A DNA stretch of 64,000 bases from Enterococcus faecium (lineage in GTDB: Bacteria > Bacillota > Bacilli > Lactobacillales > Enterococcaceae): contig NZ_CP118955.1 of assembly GCF_029023785.1 (NCBI RefSeq), forward strand, positions 1,762,001-1,826,000. The letters run 5' to 3'. Below are positions 1 to 8,410 of the stretch, one piece after another. Both the position numbers and the translations under genes were made by a program. The notes under the pieces are model-generated. The model was not told where the DNA came from, did not search any database, and saw only the letters and a program-made list of their open reading frames with translations. Every line of letters starts with the position of its first letter. Position 1 is the stretch's first letter.

Positions 1-369
1 CAAGTTTTTGTAGTCGAACAGGGTGTGCCTTTGTCTCGAGAAATAGACAAAGATGAAGCCCATTGTATCCACTTCGTCCTGTACTCAGATAAAAAAGAAC
101 CGCAAGGAACTGTACGTCTTTTGCCTTTAGAAAACGGAAAAATGAAATTACAGCGGATGGCGATTCTTTCTGAATACAGACACCAAGGGTTAGGAAAAAT
201 ATTGATTGAAGAAGCAGAAAACTTTGCTAAGAATCAAGGCTATAATACGATTTTATTAGGGGCACAATCCACAGCTGAAACTTTTTACGAAAAACTAGGA
301 TATACAGCTTACGGCGATCCTTTTGAAGATGCTGGCATGCCTCATATTTATATGAAAAAGACTTTATAA
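1..369 (+). CDS. GNAT acetyltransferase (5' truncated by window edge)
   Basis: The reading frame is open from base 1, and its first codons read QVFVVEQGVP, the usual N-terminal region of ElaA/YjcF-type GNAT proteins. The true start therefore lies outside the window, and the internal GTG at 25 is probably not the start. The acetyl-CoA loop is visible as the RHQGLGKIL stretch, followed by a C-terminal segment ending near IYMKKTL. GNAT proteins transfer an acetyl group from acetyl-CoA to an amine; the substrate cannot be told from sequence. It converges on the DUF402 gene. Confidence 0.8.
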   Translation, partial: QVFVVEQGVPLSREIDKDEAHCIHFVLYSDKKEPQGTVRLLPLENGKMKLQRMAILSEYRHQGLGKILIEEAENFAKNQGYNTILLGAQSTAETFYEKLGYTAYGDPFEDAGMPHIYMKKTL

Positions 370-387
370 AAATTTATTTCGAAAAAA

Positions 388-441
388 GCAAAAAACAGCA
401 AGCTTTTGAGAAAAATCTCTCACTGGCTTACTGTTCTTTTT
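388..441. terminator. Probable bidirectional terminator
   Basis: An imperfect inverted repeat (AACAGCAAGC-type arm against GGCTTACTGTT) flanked by A and T runs lies between the convergent GNAT and DUF402 genes. It could serve both transcripts. Confidence 0.6.
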
Positions 442-446
442 TGTGT

Positions 447-980
447 TTACTTACGCGACAATTGCTTGTAACGGTTATACCAAATATCAATATAGCCTTC
501 CGAGAACGGGCCATCTCCATTATTGATCCAGTCAACCAGAATCTTCACATTTTCTTTTAGGATGAAGTCAATATCGTTCGGGTAATTCATCATTTTGCTG
601 TGCATCTCATATTCATCGACATCCAATAGTCGTTTCTCGCCGTCAGGAAATACCTTGATATCCAAGTCATAGTCGATATATTTCAAGGCCTCATCGTCCA
701 GCAAAAAAGGTGAAGCTAGATTACAATAATAGGAAACCCCCTTTTCTCTGATCATTGCTATTACATTGAACCAGTATTTTTTATGAAAATAAACAATCGC
801 TGGTTCGCGCGTTACCCATCGGCGTCCATCAGATTCAGTGACTAATGTGTGATCATTCACGCCGATCATAGAGTGTTCGCTTGTTTTTAATACCATGGTA
901 TCTCGCCACGTTCGATGCAATTTGCCGTCGTGCTTGTAACTTTGGATCGTCACAAACTCTCCTTCTTTTGGAACTCCCAT
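447..980 (-). CDS. DUF402 nucleoside tri-/diphosphate phosphatase family protein
   Basis: The 177-residue protein matches the DUF402 (YgaC/SA1684-like) family in length and motifs: an N-terminal [19 protein letters not shown] segment, a central YCNLASP strand, and the acidic [12 protein letters not shown] and DVDEYE clusters that bind metal in this fold. Members hydrolyse nucleoside tri- and diphosphates. The ATG at 980 has a good AAGGAAGGG site upstream. The gene stands alone, downstream of mutY on the same strand with about 90 bp between them, which contains an AT-rich TATAAT-like block. The family call is strong; the in-cell substrate is unknown. Confidence 0.85.
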   Translation of the reverse strand: MGVPKEGEFVTIQSYKHDGKLHRTWRDTMVLKTSEHSMIGVNDHTLVTESDGRRWVTREPAIVYFHKKYWFNVIAMIREKGVSYYCNLASPFLLDDEALKYIDYDLDIKVFPDGEKRLLDVDEYEMHSKMMNYPNDIDFILKENVKILVDWINNGDGPFSEGYIDIWYNRYKQLSRK

Positions 981-1073
981 AGCAACCCTTCCTTAAGCAG
1001 CATTTTGTGCTTTGTGTTTGGGTGTTCATTACACCGACATCATAATTATTATATCAATAAAAATGAGCTTTGC

Positions 1074-2252
1074 CTAGAAAGGATTCCTATTGTTTCGATT
1101 TTTCTCTAACTGATCTACCAGTTTCATTTGGACCTTAGGAAAAACGACCGAATCAAATGCATCAGGCTTCAACCACTTCGAAGTTTTGTTCTCGGTAAAT
1201 TCTTGTTCTGCTCCCTCGGTTGCCCGTCCGTAAAAAAGGAGAACATGCCATTTCAGATGACTAAAAATATGAGTAACTTCTCCTAAATGTCGTGTCTGCC
1301 AAACAAAGAGTTCCTGCTTTTCAAATGGGAGATTTTGCTCTTCTTCTGCTACTAGGTCATCAAACAGATCGATTTCTGGCTTTGTTTCCCATTCTTTTTT
1401 CAATCGCTCATACTCCTCTTGTGTCACTTCCATCATTGGAAATGTCCACATATTCGCCAGCAATTTTTGGCTATCTCTTTCTTCAAAATAATACGCTCCA
1501 GAATGATTTTGAAGAGCTGCACTGATATAATAAACGTCTTTTGGCTTTGCTTTTTTTGTTTTTACAGGAAAACTCGTTTGGATTCCTCGTTTGTTAGCTA
1601 AACAAAAGGCTTGGATCGGACAAGTCTCACACTTTGGAGAAGTTGGTGTACAGATAGCTGAACCTAGATCCATCATTGCTTGGTTGAATTCACCTGGATG
1701 CTTTTCATCAATGATTTTCCGCATCGCTTCATCAAAGATTTTCCTGCTAGAAGCTTTTGCGATGTCTGCTTCAATGCAAAACAATCTGCTGACTACTCGC
1801 ATCACGTTGCCGTCAACTGCAGGTTCTGGAAGTCCAAATGCGATACTTGCAATCGCGCCTGTCGTATATGGTCCTATTCCCTTCAATGAGCTAATTTCTT
1901 CAGGCGTTTGCGGCATTTCCCCATCAAATTCTGACATGATCTGTTTAGCAGCAGCTTGGATGTTCCGGGCTCTTGAGTAATAACCAAGGCCCTCCCATGC
2001 TTTTAAAAGCTTTTCTTCTGGAGCATTTGCTAGCTCTTCAATTGTAGGAAACCATTCCATGAAACGATAAAAATAATCGATCACTGTGTCTACTCTGGTT
2101 TGCTGAAGCATGATCTCAGAGATCCAGATACGATAAGGATCACGATTATAGCGCCAAGGCAGGTTTCTTTTTTCTTGTTCATACCATTGAATGAACTGAT
2201 CTTGAAATTCTTTTGTTTCTTTATCTGTCCATTTTTCCCATTCTTTATTCAC
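1074..2252 (-). CDS. mutY: A/G-specific adenine DNA glycosylase MutY
   Basis: MutY removes adenine mispaired with 8-oxoguanine in base-excision repair. The 392-residue protein shows the catalytic-glutamate motif SEIMLQQTRV near residue 47, a helix-hairpin-helix LKGIGPYTTGAI followed by the catalytic Asp in AVDGNV, and a complete 4Fe-4S ligand set with spacing C-x6-C-x2-C-x5-C at about residues 199-215. A C-terminal NUDIX-like 8-oxoG recognition domain follows (about 240-380). The start overlaps the end of recX by 8 bp, so the two are probably translated together and link two DNA-repair functions. Confidence 0.96.
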   Translation of the reverse strand: MNKEWEKWTDKETKEFQDQFIQWYEQEKRNLPWRYNRDPYRIWISEIMLQQTRVDTVIDYFYRFMEWFPTIEELANAPEEKLLKAWEGLGYYSRARNIQAAAKQIMSEFDGEMPQTPEEISSLKGIGPYTTGAIASIAFGLPEPAVDGNVMRVVSRLFCIEADIAKASSRKIFDEAMRKIIDEKHPGEFNQAMMDLGSAICTPTSPKCETCPIQAFCLANKRGIQTSFPVKTKKAKPKDVYYISAALQNHSGAYYFEERDSQKLLANMWTFPMMEVTQEEYERLKKEWETKPEIDLFDDLVAEEEQNLPFEKQELFVWQTRHLGEVTHIFSHLKWHVLLFYGRATEGAEQEFTENKTSKWLKPDAFDSVVFPKVQMKLVDQLEKNRNNRNPF

Positions 2253-3042
2253 TTTCCTCTTCCTTTTCCGTAATGAATCGCTGGATCATATCCAAATCAA
2301 ATCCTTTTTGATATAAGCTTTGCTTTACTTTTAGATTTCTTTTTTTAGGTTCAAACCTTAAATTTCTTCGCCATAGTTTATCTCCTTGTTTGACTAAATA
2401 ATCATATTCTATTTCTTGATCTGCTTCTTGCGGAAGATCAGCTATCGCTTGTTGGATCACTTCTTGAGAAAAGCCTTTCGTCATCAATGTTTGTTGGATT
2501 TTTCTCAATAATTCTTTTTGGCTTTTTCCGTGATTTTTTCCAAACGCTTTTTCGGCTGTCTGATGTGCATTTTGAACTTGGTCTTCAAATGTATATTGGC
2601 TGAGCGCTTGTTCAATGATTTCAGGTTTCAAACCTTTTTGCTGCATCTGCTGCGCTAATTTCTTTGGTCCTTTGTCACTTAAGCGCATATTCGTGCGCAC
2701 ATAACTTTCCCCATAGACCAAATCATCGACAAGGTCCAATTCTTTTAAGCGGGCTACGATTTTATTTCGATCTTCTTGAAGGATTTCCTTTTCTTTTAAG
2801 TATGTTCGGATTTCTTTTTCCGATCGCAACTGATAACTTAAGTAATTCATTGCTAGGTGAAAACCGAAATCAGCTCCGCTACTCTTCTTGATCTCTTGGA
2901 TAGTTTCTTCGTCTAATTCCCGTCCTTTTAATAATCGATAGCGTACTAATACATCTTCAGATACTTGTAAAGCTTCTCCTTCAGATAAATCTACGCGATA
3001 GAAAGGGCCTTTGCCTTTACTGATTCTCGTAACGGTTAACAT
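2245..3042 (-). CDS. recX: Regulatory protein RecX
   Basis: RecX binds RecA filaments and modulates recombination and SOS induction. The 265-residue protein has the three-helix RecX repeats, for example YLSYQLRSEKEI, KGPKKLAQQMQQKG and LMTKGFSQEVI. The ATG at 3042 is preferred because a GAGGAGG site sits 6 bases before it; in-frame upstream ATGs at 3048 and 3075 would place that site at or inside the start. It overlaps mutY downstream and is divergent from rlmD, so the roughly 100 bp between 3042 and 3149 should hold both promoters. Confidence 0.93.
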   Translation of the reverse strand: MLTVTRISKGKGPFYRVDLSEGEALQVSEDVLVRYRLLKGRELDEETIQEIKKSSGADFGFHLAMNYLSYQLRSEKEIRTYLKEKEILQEDRNKIVARLKELDLVDDLVYGESYVRTNMRLSDKGPKKLAQQMQQKGLKPEIIEQALSQYTFEDQVQNAHQTAEKAFGKNHGKSQKELLRKIQQTLMTKGFSQEVIQQAIADLPQEADQEIEYDYLVKQGDKLWRRNLRFEPKKRNLKVKQSLYQKGFDLDMIQRFITEKEEESE

Positions 3043-3148
3043 AAACATCCTCCTCGAACATATATTCTCTATCATACCACAGAAAATCCCCGTAATCAGG
3101 TATTATATGTTAGAATAAACCACAGAAAAAAGAAAAAGGGAGATACTT

Positions 3149-4531
3149 ATGGCAGAAACAATTGTCAAAACTGGACAAACGGTTCCTTTGAAAATCAAGC
3201 GTTTAGGCATAAATGGTGAAGGAATCGGTTATTTCAAACGGTTGATCATATTTGTTCCATATGCACTACCAAAAGAAGAAGTACTAGTGAAAATCACGAA
3301 AGCAACTCCTCGCTATGCAGAAGGAGAATTAATAAAAGTCAAAAAAACAAGCAAAGATCGCGTAGTGGCACCATGTCCTGTTTACTATGAATGCGGTGGC
3401 TGTCAATTACAACACTTAGCTTATCAAGCTCAATTGGATTTTAAAAAGGATCTGCTTTTGCAAGCATTGGAAAAATTCAAACCAGCAGGCTTTCGATCTT
3501 ATCAACTTTTGCCGACGATCGGGATGGATGAGCCTTGGCATTATAGAAACAAAGCACAATTTCAGTTACGAAAAAATAAGCAGACTCAAAAAATTGAAGC
3601 TGGTTTATACGAAGCAAACTCTCATCAGTTAGTCCCTATAACAGACTGCTTGGTTCAAGAACCTCGAACACAAAAAGTAATGAATACTGTTGTTCAACTA
3701 TTGAATAAATTTGATGCACCCATCTATGATGAACGGACAAACAGTGGAATCTTCCGCACAATCATGGTTAGAATCGGTGTTAAAACTGGGGAGTTACAAG
3801 TTGTTTTTATTACTCGCAGTAAAAAATTCCCGCAAAAAAACGCAATGATCCGTGAGATCAATGAACGACTGCCCGAAGTTGTTTCAATCATGCAAAATGT
3901 CCAGGCACAAAAAACGTCTCTCGTGATGGGGGATGAAACGATCCACTTATGGGGAAAAGAAGCCATTGAAGAACAAATCAATGAAGTGACTTTCGATCTT
4001 TCTCCTCGTGCCTTCTTTCAACTCAATCCTCAGCAGACCGAATTGCTTTATGGCGAAGGAATCAAAGCATTAGATGTCCAGCCTAATGAAACGATCGTGG
4101 ATGCTTATTGCGGAGTTGGGACGATCGGCTTAAGTGTAGCAAAACAAGCCAAAGAAGTACGGGGAATGGATACCGTTCCTCAAGCAATCGCTGATGCAAA
4201 AAAAAATGCGGAAAGATTAGGATATCACAACACTCGATATGAAGTCGGGACAGCAGAGCAAGTTCTGCCTAAATGGTTGAATGAAGGTTTTCAGCCTGAT
4301 GGTATCATCGTAGATCCACCACGTACGGGTTTGGATAACGCATTGATCCAATCATTATTGAAATACCCTCCAAAAAAACTTGTTTATATCTCCTGTAATG
4401 TTTCTACACTTGCCAGAGATCTGGTTAATTTAAGTAAAAAGTTCAAGATTGAATATTTACAGTCCGTCGACATGTTTCCTCAGACTGCACGTTGTGAAGT
4501 TGTCGTGAAGATGACGAGACTCGCTGACTAA
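3149..4531 (+). CDS. rlmD: 23S rRNA (uracil-5-)-methyltransferase, RlmD/RumA family
   Basis: This SAM-dependent enzyme methylates C5 of uridine in 23S rRNA. Gram-positive members (RlmCD type) can modify both U747 and U1939. The 460-residue protein starts with a TRAM domain (about 8-65), then a 4Fe-4S cysteine cluster in CPVYYECGGCQ, a SAM site around VDAYCGVGTIGLS, the IIVDPPRTGLD motif, and the catalytic cysteine in VYISCNVSTLARDL. The start has an AAGGGAG ribosome site. It is a single-gene unit followed by a strong terminator. Which uridine(s) it modifies cannot be decided from sequence. Confidence 0.92.
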   Translation: MAETIVKTGQTVPLKIKRLGINGEGIGYFKRLIIFVPYALPKEEVLVKITKATPRYAEGELIKVKKTSKDRVVAPCPVYYECGGCQLQHLAYQAQLDFKKDLLLQALEKFKPAGFRSYQLLPTIGMDEPWHYRNKAQFQLRKNKQTQKIEAGLYEANSHQLVPITDCLVQEPRTQKVMNTVVQLLNKFDAPIYDERTNSGIFRTIMVRIGVKTGELQVVFITRSKKFPQKNAMIREINERLPEVVSIMQNVQAQKTSLVMGDETIHLWGKEAIEEQINEVTFDLSPRAFFQLNPQQTELLYGEGIKALDVQPNETIVDAYCGVGTIGLSVAKQAKEVRGMDTVPQAIADAKKNAERLGYHNTRYEVGTAEQVLPKWLNEGFQPDGIIVDPPRTGLDNALIQSLLKYPPKKLVYISCNVSTLARDLVNLSKKFKIEYLQSVDMFPQTARCEVVVKMTRLAD

Positions 4532-4660
4532 ATGAAAGAGGTTGTGAAAAAGTCTGCCCTGTATCAAGTAATAAGAACAGCCAAACAAAAATAGCTCTTC
4601 ATGTTTTATGAATACTGTACTTGTGACCGAAGAGTTAACAGGAGGACACTATTTATTTAA

Positions 4661-4699
4661 AAAAAGGGTTGTGACATAGTTTTTGTCACAGCCCTTTTT
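4661..4699 (+). terminator. Terminator of rlmD (GTGACA family)
   Basis: A 16-bp stem (AAAAAGGGTTGTGACA at 4661-4676 against 4684-4699, one wobble pair) with a short loop and a T run. It is usable from both strands, so it may also end the LPMO transcript arriving from the right. It belongs to a set of similar hairpins in the window. Confidence 0.85.
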
Positions 4700-4704
4700 G
4701 ATTA

Positions 4705-5283
4705 TTATTGGATATTCACGTCTATCACTTGATAAAATGCATTTGTCGTATCGCTGATATTCCATACTGCTAAAATCACATTATATCCTTTTCGATCCTG
4801 CGGAAGTGTGATCGTTTGGTTGACTGTTTTTGGTGGAACAGTTGCTTTGTCGTCTATTTTTGTGATCAATTCAAAATCACTAAATTTCAAAGGTTGATTA
4901 GGATTCCAAGTTGGTTTGGTAATGTAGTAATCCCAAGTACTTGTCCGATGTTGTGCTGTTAAATTCCAAGTAATATTTAATGTTCCTGGATTAACCATGT
5001 TTTTATGCCATCTGTTAGATGTCTGTTCATCTAAAGGCTCAAAGCCGCTGACTCCTGCACTAGCAATTTTTCCATCAATGAATGTATTTTTGGTAGCTTC
5101 GATACTTTGCGGTTCCCATTGTGCTCTTCCGACATTTTGATTTAAGTTTCCTGCTGCTGATGTTCCTAGGTATGCACGGCTTCCTGGAGAAGTAATATAA
5201 CCATGCGCAAAACCTGGAATGCTAAAACCGAACAACCCTAAACTAACTAACCCAATAAACAATAACGTACTAATCTTTTTCAT
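4705..5283 (-). CDS. Secreted lytic polysaccharide monooxygenase (AA10/CBM33, chitin-active type)
   Basis: LPMOs are copper enzymes that cut crystalline chitin or cellulose oxidatively outside the cell. The 192-residue precursor has a signal peptide of 26 residues, with predicted cleavage between GFA and HGYITSPGSR. This exposes the N-terminal His of the copper histidine brace; the second His is in TAQHRTSTWDYYI. The fold is a single AA10 domain with no extra chitin-binding module. The ATG at 5283 follows GGAGG. It is closely similar in layout to the E. faecalis CBM33A protein. It stands alone, with no chitinase beside it. A CRE-like box lies just upstream. Confidence 0.93.
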   Translation of the reverse strand: MKKISTLLFIGLVSLGLFGFSIPGFAHGYITSPGSRAYLGTSAAGNLNQNVGRAQWEPQSIEATKNTFIDGKIASAGVSGFEPLDEQTSNRWHKNMVNPGTLNITWNLTAQHRTSTWDYYITKPTWNPNQPLKFSDFELITKIDDKATVPPKTVNQTITLPQDRKGYNVILAVWNISDTTNAFYQVIDVNIQ

Positions 5284-5313
5284 GTAGAAACCTCCTTCAT
5301 TTGATAACCACAT

Positions 5314-5327
5314 TGTAAACGCTTTAT
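5314..5327 (-). promoter_or_regulatory. Candidate CcpA operator (cre) upstream of the LPMO gene
   Basis: TGTAAACGCTTTAT matches the cre consensus TGWAANCGNTNWCA except at its last two positions. It lies about 30 bp upstream of the LPMO start, where CcpA binding would block expression when glucose is present. Function is inference. Confidence 0.5.
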
Positions 5328-5554
5328 TGTATTAACACAAACATTATGCTTTTATAATTTTATGTTGAAGTAAAAAAGGTGAAAAAAGTAAGATGCAGAT
5401 TATAACAGAAGTAGACGAGAAAAGTACAAATAGAAAACATGAGAATCAAATCATATGATCTTTTTCAAAAACATCATTCATATAAACAAATGTTCAACTT
5501 TTTAATAACAACAATTATCAATTTTTTTCTTACTTCACAAACTAAATACAGGTC

Positions 5555-5584
5555 TTGCTGTGAGCCTTCATGGTAAACTAATAT
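5555..5584 (+). promoter_or_regulatory. Probable sigma-A promoter of tspO
   Basis: TTGCTG at 5555 and TAATAT at 5579 are separated by 18 bp, followed by an AAAGGAG ribosome site and the ATG at 5605. Confidence 0.55.
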
Positions 5585-5604
5585 TATAGAAAGGAGTTAG
5601 TAAA

Positions 5605-6075
5605 ATGAAGATGATAAAAGATATTCGTTTTTGGGTTTGTGTTATAGGAATTGTCATATTAGGCTTTTTATCAGGGTTGCTTAGCGGAAATCCCGGAGAA
5701 TATTACTATTCTTTGCAACTTCCACCATTTGCACCACCTAGCTGGATATTTGGGCCGATGTGGACCTTACTGTATATATTGATGGGTATTTCTCTTTATT
5801 TGTTACTTAATCACAACAACAAAAAACAGCGAAACAATCTTGTCGGTCTTTTTGTGATTCAGTTCATTTTTAATTTTATATGGTCTGCTCTATTTTTTAA
5901 TTTAAGAAATATTTTCATTGCAGCAATCGATATTACACTTTTAGTTATTTTCTTGTCAGTGCTTATGTATCAGTTGTGGCTGCATCATCGCCTGGCAATG
6001 TGGCTCATGATTCCTTATTATTTATGGGTACTATTCGCAACTCTATTGAATTATTCAATTTATTTTTTAAACTAA
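5605..6075 (+). CDS. TspO/MBR family tryptophan-rich membrane protein
   Basis: The 156-residue protein has five predicted membrane helices and the family signatures: the PPFAPPSWIFGPMWTLLY loop after helix 1, and the conserved IWSALFF segment in helix 3. TspO proteins bind porphyrins and related ligands at the membrane, and bacterial members have been linked to oxidative or salt stress. Length is typical. It is a single-gene unit with its own promoter and a perfect-looking terminator. Its role in this organism is unknown. Confidence 0.93.
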   Translation: MKMIKDIRFWVCVIGIVILGFLSGLLSGNPGEYYYSLQLPPFAPPSWIFGPMWTLLYILMGISLYLLLNHNNKKQRNNLVGLFVIQFIFNFIWSALFFNLRNIFIAAIDITLLVIFLSVLMYQLWLHHRLAMWLMIPYYLWVLFATLLNYSIYFLN

Positions 6076-6115
6076 GCGCTAAAAAGAGACGTCCTGTAAT
6101 TTAACACATAGAAAA

Positions 6116-6158
6116 AGTGCCACCTAAGTTAGATTTTTTGTCTAATTTAGGTGGCACT
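6116..6158. terminator. Bidirectional terminator between tspO and the LCP gene
   Basis: An 18-bp stem (AGTGCCACCTAAGTTAGA against 6141-6158, one mismatch) with A run on the left and T run on the right, placed between two convergent genes. Confidence 0.9.
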
Positions 6159-6182
6159 CTTTATTAACCAAACTATTTTTTT

Positions 6183-7409
6183 CTAGTACCCACTTGTTGT
6201 TCCATACTCATTATTCTGGTCATAACCATAACCATTTTGTTCCTGTCCAGCGTAAGGATCATAACTTTGAGTATCTTGACTTGGTGTATAGTACTGACTT
6301 GTATCTTCTGTTTGCTGATAATAGGTATTCGGATCTTGGTACTGATCATATGTGTTTTCTGAATAGGAAGAATAATCGGTGTACCCTTCACTATTCGATC
6401 CATCACCGTTTGTCGAATCGCCATCTTCCGAATCATCAAAGAACATCATTGAAGCATTCTCATTTTTCAAATTAGGTAATGTATCGCTTGTTTTTATATT
6501 TAATTGTTTCTTCAGTTCATTTTGGATCGAAAGAAGATCATTTTTTCCTAAAATTTGATAGTAGATATCATTGATCATTTGTCCTTCGCCTTGCAACTGG
6601 TCTTGTTTGATTGTTTCAAACGCCGGGGTGTAGTTCGTCGCTACATCAAGCATGTCATCCCAATCTAAGTCCGTCGTCACATTGTTCTCAACTGCTTTTA
6701 AAATTTTTCTATAATTGCTTACGCCATCTAAACTTAAAACTTTATTGACGATTTTCGTCACTACTTCCCGCTGACGACGTTGTCGACCGATATCGCCTTC
6801 TGGATCTTCGTGTCGCATTCGAGAATAGGCTAAACCTTTTTCTCCATTCAATGTTTGTTCACCTACTGGTACATGGACACCATCCAAAGTAAAGTCAATT
6901 TTATTATTCACTTTGATGCCACCGACCGCATTGATCAAATCTTCCATGCCATCCAAATTGATCGTTACATAATGATCAATAGGAATATCGAGCAGTTGCT
7001 CAATTGAATCCATGGCCATTTCGACACCACCAAATGCGTAGGCATGATTTAATTTATCTACCGTTCCATAACCTACGATATTCGTATAAATATCTCGGTC
7101 CAAACTGATGATCGTTGATTTTTTTTGTTTCGGATTAACTGTTACTACCATCATCGTATCAGAACGTCCTTGTTCCGTTCTTCCTAATCCACCGGTATCT
7201 AAACCTAATAGCAAAACCGAAAAAGGTTCTTTGTCATCAATGCTTACTCTCTCAGAACGTTTGGAGGATATTCGATTAGAGTTTTTAGAAATTTTGTTTA
7301 CTGTTTGGCTCGCTTCTCCCATAAATCTGATTCCGTATGCTGATAATCCGGCAATCAGCAAAACGAATACCCCTAACAAGGTTAATAGAACTTTTTGCCA
7401 TCGCTTCAT
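6183..7409 (-). CDS. LytR-CpsA-Psr (LCP) family wall-polymer ligase
   Basis: LCP enzymes transfer polymers from the undecaprenyl lipid to peptidoglycan. The 408-residue protein has an N-terminal membrane anchor (about 5-27), then the extracellular LCP domain with FSVLLLGLDTGG, the RSDTMMVV pyrophosphate-binding Arg/Asp, SLDRDIYTNI and AYSRMRHEDPEGD followed by the basic GRQRRQREVV. The ATG at 7409 is chosen because AGAGGTG precedes it. The last 65 or so residues are an odd low-complexity tail rich in Tyr, Gln, Asn, Asp and Ser. A likely client is the epa polymer encoded downstream, which is inference. Confidence 0.93.
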   Translation of the reverse strand: MKRWQKVLLTLLGVFVLLIAGLSAYGIRFMGEASQTVNKISKNSNRISSKRSERVSIDDKEPFSVLLLGLDTGGLGRTEQGRSDTMMVVTVNPKQKKSTIISLDRDIYTNIVGYGTVDKLNHAYAFGGVEMAMDSIEQLLDIPIDHYVTINLDGMEDLINAVGGIKVNNKIDFTLDGVHVPVGEQTLNGEKGLAYSRMRHEDPEGDIGRQRRQREVVTKIVNKVLSLDGVSNYRKILKAVENNVTTDLDWDDMLDVATNYTPAFETIKQDQLQGEGQMINDIYYQILGKNDLLSIQNELKKQLNIKTSDTLPNLKNENASMMFFDDSEDGDSTNGDGSNSEGYTDYSSYSENTYDQYQDPNTYYQQTEDTSQYYTPSQDTQSYDPYAGQEQNGYGYDQNNEYGTTSGY

Positions 7410-8117
7410 AATACACCTCTGTTTCACATTTTCTAAAATATTGTCTCATATAACTGTTCAATCAGCAAATTCACTTTTTAATCATAAGAAAACTTTAAAA
7501 AACATTTTTGTGTAACGATTATTATTTTTTAAAATTTCTCAAAATTCTTAACTATCATACCATACCGTGAAAAAGATCGAAAGACCGAATACACGCAGTT
7601 CGCAATCGTTTTATCTTTTTTTATGTATTTTTTCCAGAAAAAGCGAACAACAAGGTATTTTCCAAATAATCGTGCAGTAAAATGATCGCACATACCTTTC
7701 CCATCTTTTTAACAGTCTTTGCCTACCGTTCAGATTATCATTCGATTTCACGAAAATTTCTTCCTATGACTGGTCCTTTTGTTAAACCCATCTTCTATTC
7801 GTTTTATTTCCAGCTCACTGCATGGCTCTTAAAATGACTCGAACTAGTGATTGCATTACCATCATCTTTTAATGGATAGATATGCTCCTCTTCAAAGTAA
7901 AACGATTTTCTTTTAAAGTAATAGAATTGACATGGTAATGAGTATGTATACTAGTGGTTTCACAAATGGTCTTTTATTCAACATCCAAAAACTGAAATTT
8001 CTTTAAAATCCATTACTAACGAAGAAAATGTTCCTTGCTTGATAATTAGTTAGGACATGTCAAGTGAACAAATGCATTTACTTAGCCAAAAAATCTAAAA
8101 ACTTCATAAATAGACAA
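7410..8117. other. Long intergenic region between csp and the LCP gene
   Basis: More than 700 bp without a convincing gene. It contains the LCP promoter and leader. On the minus strand, from about 7950 to the stop at 7804, there is an open stretch of about 48 codons whose end reads HIYPLKDDGNAITSSS then a short tail. It looks protein-like but has no start or ribosome site, so it may be the 3' remnant of a lost gene. I cannot name the family. No tRNA or riboswitch fold was recognised. Confidence 0.4.
7554..7582 (-). promoter_or_regulatory. Probable promoter of the LCP gene with a long leader
   Basis: On the minus strand TTTCGA (7582-7577) and TATGAT (7559-7554) are 17 bp apart. Transcription would start near 7547, giving an untranslated leader of about 135 nt before the ATG at 7409. 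Confidence 0.5.
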
Positions 8118-8149
8118 AAAGACACGACTCTCTAAGAAGTCGTGTCTTT
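8118..8149 (-). terminator. Terminator of the cold-shock gene
   Basis: A 12-bp perfect stem (AAAGACACGACT at 8118-8129 against 8138-8149) followed on the minus strand by a T run, starting 14 bp after the csp stop codon. Confidence 0.85.
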
Positions 8150-8162
8150 ATTCAACAAATTA

Positions 8163-8363
8163 TTATAATTTAGTCACTTCAGCAGCTTGAGGTCCGCGTG
8201 CACCTTCAACAATCGTGAATTCTACTTCTTGACCTTCTTCTAGGCTCTTGAAGCCGTCTCCTTGAATTGCTGAGAAATGAACAAATACGTCATCTCCGCC
8301 GTCTACTGTAATAAACCCAAATCCTTTTTCATTGTTGAACCATTTAACCGTTCCGTGTTCCAT
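8163..8363 (-). CDS. Cold-shock family RNA chaperone
   Basis: The 66-residue protein is a single OB-fold cold-shock domain with RNP1 (KGFGFITV) and RNP2 (VFVHFSAI). These proteins bind single-stranded RNA and melt secondary structure in the cytoplasm. Length is typical of CspA/CspB. The start has a GGAGG site. A perfect dyad lies between the promoter and the ribosome site. It is a monocistronic unit with its own terminator. Confidence 0.96.
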   Translation of the reverse strand: MEHGTVKWFNNEKGFGFITVDGGDDVFVHFSAIQGDGFKSLEEGQEVEFTIVEGARGPQAAEVTKL

Positions 8364-8384
8364 AAATGTATAGCCTCCAAAAAA

Positions 8385-8410
8385 GTTCTTGCAAGTAACC
8401 TTGCAAGAAC
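8385..8410 (-). repeat. Perfect inverted repeat at the csp transcription start
   Basis: GTTCTTGCAAG and CTTGCAAGAAC form an 11-bp perfect dyad with a 4-nt spacer. It lies immediately downstream of the csp -10 box and upstream of the ribosome site, so it may act as an operator or as a leader hairpin. Confidence 0.8.

Larger units (their letters stand above)
5284..5604. other. Intergenic region between divergent LPMO and tspO genes
   Basis: About 320 bp of very AT-rich DNA with no ORF of note. It holds the candidate cre site near its left end and a sigma-A-like promoter for tspO near its right end. I see nothing else in the middle. Confidence 0.6.

Noticed and set aside
1591..1980. 129-codon plus-strand ORF within mutY
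   Set aside because: It lies fully antisense to conserved mutY motifs and has no ribosome site.
6173..6475. Two ORFs overlapping the 3' end of the LCP gene
   Set aside because: They are alternate-frame readings of the low-complexity Tyr/Gln codon run and start without ribosome sites.
7927..7952. TTGACA followed by TATACT on the plus strand
   Set aside because: The spacer is only 14 bp, too short for a sigma-A promoter, and the nearest plus-strand gene is far away.
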